Below, piece after piece: positions 42,337 to 46,220 of a stretch of DNA of 46,220 bases (position 1 is its first letter; every line of letters begins with the position of its first letter). The notes beneath the pieces were generated by a model, which saw only the letters and a program-made list of their open reading frames with translations, searched no databases and was not told where the DNA came from. This DNA is from Martinezella hainanensis (GTDB lineage: Bacteria > Pseudomonadota > Alphaproteobacteria > Rhizobiales > Rhizobiaceae), in contig NZ_FMAC01000021.1 in the NCBI RefSeq assembly GCF_900094555.1, forward strand, positions 1-46,220, written 5' to 3'. Both the position numbers and the translations under genes were made by a program.

Positions 42337-43941
42337 TCACCTTGGTTTAACGTCCTCAAATCTGAGATCGAAGCGCGCAAGATATTTCGTCAGGCGATCC
42401 GCGTCGTTGCTGCTTTTCTTTTCCAGTCGCGAGATCGCAAACAAGGCTCTGCCGGCAGAGCTCGCCGTCGCATGCTCACGGCAAGTCTGAAGAACGGTTG
42501 CAAGCTGCACGGCATCAAAACGATCAAGGCGGGCGGCAGCTTCTGCGCCCAGCACATCTTCAATGATCGCATCGGTCCCATCATCATCGGTCACACGCTG
42601 CCAAAACGTATTGAGGCGCTTGATTTCGTCGTCGACGACCTCGGTTGTGATGCGCCCATGTGGGGCGAGCGTCGCCATGCGTGTCACCGATGCCGACAGA
42701 TCGCGGAAATTGGCACTCCAAACGGCTTGCGGGCCGGTCGCAAAAGTCAAATAGCGTTCCCGCGCCTCCTTGTTGAAGGTGACGTTTTCGCCTTCCCGCT
42801 CCAGATAGCGCCTGAGCTCGAAGTCGAGATTTGGTTCTATATCCTCCTTGCGCTCGCAAAGGGCCGGTAATTGAAAAGTCCAGAGATTGAGCCGGGCATA
42901 AAGATCTTCACGAAACCTTCCCTTTCGGACATCCTCGCCGAGATCGCGATTGGTTCCAGCGAGCAGCTGGAAATCCGCCGATACCTCCCGATCAGCACCC
43001 ACCGGCAAGAATCTCCTTTCCTCGATCGCACGCAGGCACATGGCCTGCTCGTCGAGGCCGAGCTCACCGATCTCATCCAGGAACAACACGCCCTTGTCGG
43101 CGGATTTGAGCAGGCCGGCGCGCTCGCTGGCCGCACCGGTAAAGGCGCCCTTCACATGGCCGAACAGTGCAGACATGGCTTGGTCGCCGCGCAGGGTCGC
43201 GCAGTTGACCTCGATGAACGGGCCGCTGACTTTCCGTTGCGCCTTCTTCAGCTCGTAGATCCGGCGGGCAAGTTGCGACTTGCCGGCACCAGTCGGTCCC
43301 GTCAGGAGGACGGGTGCTGTGGACCGGATGACCACTTTCTCAATCTCGTCGATCATCCTGTTAAAGGCTGCATTACGCGTCGATATGCCGGATTTCAAAA
43401 AGGAAGCCGCATCTTCCCGCTCAGAGGCGAAACGCTTGGCGATCTCGTCGTAGCGCGAGAGGTCCAGGTCGATAACCCGGTGTGTGCCGACGACATCCTG
43501 TTCCGCCTCCCGATCACGTGGCGGCGAGAGCTGCAACAGCCGACCAGGAATAATCCGAGCCTCGGTCAACAGGAACCAGCAGATCTGCGCCACATGGGTG
43601 CCTGTGGTTATGTTGACGAGATAGTCTTCCGTATCGGGATCGAAGCTGTAGCCGCGGGCAAAATCTCTAAGGTTTGTGTAGACCTCCGAAAAATCCCAGG
43701 GATCGCGGAAGTTGATGACATTGCTGCGCACCTCAGTCGCCGGCGAAACCGTCCCTATATCGCCGATGATCCGCTGGCTGAGAGCATGCGCGTGATTGTC
43801 GTGGATCAGTTCCAACCGATCGATGAAGAGGCCTGGCTGTTGACAAAGCGCGACGGTGGGGCGCCAGCGGCTCCAGCGATTGTCCCATTTCCCCGCATCC
43901 AGGGTCGTTCCCAATATGCTGATGGCAACGCGCCGCTTCAT
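42337..43941 (-). CDS. rtcR: RtcR, sigma-54-dependent activator of rtcB
   Basis: 534 aa. N-terminal regulatory domain 1-185 of the RtcR type (CARF-like, starting RRVAISILGTTLDAG, with NITTGTHVAQICWFLL), which senses an RNA-derived ligand. The AAA+ domain has Walker A GPTGAGKS (215-222), the sigma-54 contact loop GAFTGA (265-270) and Walker B LFLDE (286-290). A DNA-binding C-terminus follows after FWQRVTDDDG. It stands divergently from rtcB, as in Escherichia coli, and should activate it with RpoN after RNA damage. Confidence 0.94.
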   Translation of the reverse strand: MKRRVAISILGTTLDAGKWDNRWSRWRPTVALCQQPGLFIDRLELIHDNHAHALSQRIIGDIGTVSPATEVRSNVINFRDPWDFSEVYTNLRDFARGYSFDPDTEDYLVNITTGTHVAQICWFLLTEARIIPGRLLQLSPPRDREAEQDVVGTHRVIDLDLSRYDEIAKRFASEREDAASFLKSGISTRNAAFNRMIDEIEKVVIRSTAPVLLTGPTGAGKSQLARRIYELKKAQRKVSGPFIEVNCATLRGDQAMSALFGHVKGAFTGAASERAGLLKSADKGVLFLDEIGELGLDEQAMCLRAIEERRFLPVGADREVSADFQLLAGTNRDLGEDVRKGRFREDLYARLNLWTFQLPALCERKEDIEPNLDFELRRYLEREGENVTFNKEARERYLTFATGPQAVWSANFRDLSASVTRMATLAPHGRITTEVVDDEIKRLNTFWQRVTDDDGTDAIIEDVLGAEAAARLDRFDAVQLATVLQTCREHATASSAGRALFAISRLEKKSSNDADRLTKYLARFDLRFEDVKPR

Positions 43942-44100
43942 GGCTTATCCGAAATTATAAATCCCTATATGAATGGATATTATCTTTCCGGCCACAGATT
44001 TGGCAACCGCTGACTTCTCAAATGAAGTCAAAAGATTTTATCCCATTAAAACAGATAGATATCGGAAATATTCTCGCTGTTCACGCTCATTTCTCCAAAC

Positions 44101-44116
44101 TGGCACGCTACTTGAA
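44101..44116 (+). promoter_or_regulatory. Sigma-54 promoter for rtcB
   Basis: CTGGCACG-N4-TTGAA, starting with C at 44100: the -24 element is a perfect TGGCACG; the -12 element is TTGA where TTGC is usual. GG-to-GA spacing is the required 10 bp. Transcription would start near 44128, about 105 nt before the rtcB ATG. The neighbouring RtcR gene makes this assignment strong despite the one mismatch. Confidence 0.75.
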
Positions 44117-44233
44117 ATGTATCTGGCACGAACCAGTCGAGAGCCACCTTCGTGGTCTCCTGAAGGGTTCGCCACCCGAGCGGTATTTGAAGAAAAGCAA
44201 CTTAACAGAAGGACTGCAGACGCAGAAAAGACA

Positions 44234-45652
44234 ATGACAACGGTAATGAGCGGACAGGATTTGATCGATGCCGGCATGAGCCAGGGAAAATGGTTTCGCC
44301 CAGCCCTCGACGCCGCCAACGCGGTTTTGAGCAACGGCGGCTCGATGGCGGATGCGATGGAAGCGGCAAAGGCTTTCCAGCCCGGGCCGACGCTCGCCTT
44401 GCGGGCCGATAACGATATCGAGATCTATTCGAACATCCGCGCAGAGAATGCTTTCGAGCAAGACAATGTCGAAAAGGTCCACGCGACGATGCGCGCGCTG
44501 GTGCGCACGCCGGTCGTCCGGTCCGCGGCTATCATGCCGGACGCGTGCCCCGCAGGTCCGGTCGGCACGATCCCGGTCGGCGGCGTGGTTGCTTCCGAAG
44601 CGATCCATCCAGGCATGCATTCGGCTGATATCTGCTGCTCGATGGCGATATCGATCTTTCCAGGCGTCGATCCGAAGTCGTTGCTGGACGCCGTGCATGC
44701 CGTGACGCATTTCGGTCCGGGCGGACGTCCGCGCGGCGCGCAGTTCAAGCCTTCCGAGGCGACCCTATCGGCTTTCGAGCAGAACCCATATTTGCGCGAT
44801 GGAGCGCTGAGCGCCGGCATCGAGCACTTCGCGACCCAGGGCGACGGCAACCATTTCGCCTATGTCGGAACCATGAAGTCGACCGGCGAAACGGCGCTCG
44901 TCACCCATCATGGCTCGCGAGCTCCCGGTGCACGGCTCTACGACAAGGGCATGAAGGTCGCCAACCGGTTTCGCGAGCAGCTCTCGCCCGAGACCCATCG
45001 CGAGAATGCCTGGATCCCGGCGGATACCGAGGAAGGCGACCTTTACTGGTCGGCCTTGCAGACCATCCGTCAGTGGACGAAGGAAAACCATTATGTCCTT
45101 CACGACATGGCGGCGGAAAAACTCTCGGCCAAGGTCGCCGATCGCTTCTGGAACGAGCATAACTTCGTCTTCCGGAAGTCTGATGGGCTGTTCTACCATG
45201 GAAAGGGCGCGACGCCTGCGTTTGACAACTGGGCACATGATGCGACCGATCTGACCATCATTCCGCTCAACATGGCGGAACCGGTGCTGATCGTTCGCGG
45301 AACGGATGCCGCTCATGGTCTCGGCTTCTCGCCACATGGCGCCGGCCGTAACATCTCGCGCAGCGCGCACATGCGGCAGTTGTCGGCGGAGTATGGGGCG
45401 GATTCACGTGGGCTCAGCCCGAACAATATCGCGGCAATCCTGGAGAAGGAGACCAGTGGTCTCGACGTGCGCTTCTTCTCCGGCTTTGCCGACGTGTCGG
45501 AGCTGCCAAGCGCCTACAAGAGCGCTGCCAATGTGCGGGCACAGATCGAGCATTACGGCCTAGCCGAAGTGGTCGACGAGGTGATCCCATACGGCAGCAT
45601 CATGGCTGGTGACTGGCAGAAGAATGCACCTTGGCGGAAAAAACGCCAATAA
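44234..45652 (+). CDS. rtcB: RtcB-type RNA ligase
   Basis: GTP-dependent ligase joining RNA 2',3'-cyclic phosphate or 3'-phosphate ends to 5'-OH ends. Motifs: HSADICCSM (129-137, metal cysteine 134 or 135), QGDGNHF (202-208), THHGSR (224-229), NEHNFV (307-312), and HGAGRNISR (368-376, guanylated His368). This is a divergent subgroup: DICC replaces the usual D.xCG(M/V) form. 472 aa, normal. The ATG at 44234 is chosen for its distance from the sigma-54 promoter; the frame is open further upstream and 44246 is a nearby alternative. No rtcA follows. Confidence 0.93.
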   Translation: MTTVMSGQDLIDAGMSQGKWFRPALDAANAVLSNGGSMADAMEAAKAFQPGPTLALRADNDIEIYSNIRAENAFEQDNVEKVHATMRALVRTPVVRSAAIMPDACPAGPVGTIPVGGVVASEAIHPGMHSADICCSMAISIFPGVDPKSLLDAVHAVTHFGPGGRPRGAQFKPSEATLSAFEQNPYLRDGALSAGIEHFATQGDGNHFAYVGTMKSTGETALVTHHGSRAPGARLYDKGMKVANRFREQLSPETHRENAWIPADTEEGDLYWSALQTIRQWTKENHYVLHDMAAEKLSAKVADRFWNEHNFVFRKSDGLFYHGKGATPAFDNWAHDATDLTIIPLNMAEPVLIVRGTDAAHGLGFSPHGAGRNISRSAHMRQLSAEYGADSRGLSPNNIAAILEKETSGLDVRFFSGFADVSELPSAYKSAANVRAQIEHYGLAEVVDEVIPYGSIMAGDWQKNAPWRKKRQ

Positions 45653-45657
45653 CCATC

Positions 45658-45684
45658 GGGAAAGGCGGCGAGTTCGCCTTTCCC
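45658..45684 (+). terminator. Hairpin after rtcB
   Basis: GGGAAAGGCG pairs perfectly with CGCCTTTCCC around a 7-nt loop, starting 5 bp after the rtcB stop. No long T tract follows, so termination may be partial or the hairpin may protect the mRNA 3' end. Confidence 0.6.
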
Positions 45685-45799
45685 GCATACAGCACGATTA
45701 CAATATCGCAGCGGGGCGGACCTCGATCAAACGCAGGACGTCCATCGACGGCGAAGGGCAATGTTCCGCAATTCGTCTGGCAACTATGAGAAAGTTCAC

Positions 45800-46132
45800 A
45801 TGACAACCGAATACGTGATCGACGGTTCTCAGATAACATCGCTGGAGTCGTTTTACGACGAGATCAGCCGAGTTTACCAAGCAAGCCAGCATTCGCGCGT
45901 GCGCATTTTCGCGGAAAATGCACCTTTCGATCTCAAGGACGTGCTCAAGGCAAGGAGCTATCGCTGGTCTGATGGCAGCGACGGGCGGCCGAAATCATGG
46001 TGGATCGAGATCGCCGAAGAGGCCATGGACCACGAACTTCGCTTCTTGCGAACCGAGATCTACCGCTGGCAGGATGCCGATCCGCCAGTTCAGCGGTTGA
46101 CGGCATTCGACCGGTTCAAGAGCCAGAGGTAA
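45800..46132 (+). pseudogene. Barstar N-terminus fused to an exonuclease tail
   Basis: The first 25 residues (TEYVIDGSQITSLESFYDE, then ISRV) are the start of a barstar-family ribonuclease inhibitor, as found in rhizobia. From 45875 on the frame enters the same DnaQ-like tail as the fragment at 20820-21077 (YQASQHSRVRIFAENAPFDL). The joint is in frame, so a 110-aa chimera could be made, but neither the barstar fold (normally about 90 residues or more) nor the exonuclease is complete. An ATG with a weak SD lies at 45800. Recombination between short shared sequence is the likely origin. Confidence 0.7.
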
Positions 46133-46220
46133 CGTCTCCACGCTGTTTCTGGGTCGCCACAATAAGCCCTCACTTCGTCGAAGAGATGTTTGTCCGGCAA
46201 AAGCGGTGGCTGAAAGTCGA
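45875..46220 (+). repeat. Direct repeat, right copy, running off the window
   Basis: Copy of 20820-21165 with 8 substitutions in 346 bp and no gaps. It includes the exonuclease tail, its stop codon and 88 bp of following non-coding DNA, and still matches at the last base of the window, so the true repeat extends further. Confidence 0.95.

Noticed and set aside
42871..44013. 380-aa plus-strand frame opposite rtcR
   Set aside because: Antisense to an unmistakable RtcR with intact AAA+ motifs.
1..46220. CRISPR arrays, tRNA or rRNA genes, plasmid origin (repABC)
   Set aside because: No regularly spaced repeats, no tRNA-like cloverleaf or rRNA stretch, and no RepA/B/C-like products were seen on either strand.

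Overview
The window reads as an accessory (plasmid-like) segment from a member of the Rhizobiaceae, most likely Rhizobium itself. Three things support this: an SOS mutagenesis cassette imuA-imuB-dnaE2 under a GTTC-N7-GTTC LexA box of the alphaproteobacterial type; a block that matches in content and order the rhizosphere-expressed rhiABC/rhiR/rhiI quorum-sensing locus of Rhizobium leguminosarum; and many gene fragments, duplicated ends and repeats, as is usual for rhizobial plasmids. No replication, conjugation or core type VI genes and no RNA genes were recognised.

Layout. 1-1657 is mostly debris with one SD-masking RNA hairpin. 1658-7477 holds an ABC half-transporter, an unrecognised 463-aa protein, a broken nucleoside-kinase-like gene and a periplasmic binding protein; 482-6130 is bounded by a long inverted repeat. 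7589-8427 is an insertion-like patch with two small unknown genes between a scar of a dnaE2 3' end and the intact dnaE2. 8475-14989 is the DNA-damage module: imuA, imuB, dnaE2 and, divergently, an SRAP (YedK/HMCES) protein. 15009-15763 has a divergent small gene and an XRE regulator. 16147-19389 holds two tandem FtsI/PBP2-type transpeptidases, the first lacking its KTG box. 19630-21165 has two unknown genes and the tail of a DnaQ-like exonuclease.

From 20820 to the end, a 25-kb segment lies between two direct copies of that exonuclease tail (346 bp visible, 8 mismatches). Inside it are: (i) the rhi quorum-sensing block (rhiR, rhiC, rhiB, rhiA, rhiI), followed by a 52-aa peptide gene, an RNA hairpin, an asparagine-synthetase-like enzyme and two translationally coupled small ORFs, which together look like a small peptide-modification cluster; (ii) a compact orphan type VI effector operon running leftwards, vgrG - DUF2169 adaptor - DUF4150 PAAR-like - Rhs with a C-terminal toxin tip - Imm26-like immunity gene, with a SUKH (SMI1/KNR4) gene and an AP2-like gene alongside; (iii) an rtcR-rtcB RNA-ligase module with a near-consensus sigma-54 promoter; and (iv) a barstar start fused to the second exonuclease tail.

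The interlocking theme is interaction and stress: quorum-regulated secreted or peptide products, a contact-dependent toxin with immunity, RNA repair, and error-prone DNA repair. The best candidates for something undescribed are the peptide/AsnB-like cluster beside rhiI and the repeat-bounded 25-kb island. All family assignments come from reading motifs, not from database searches.
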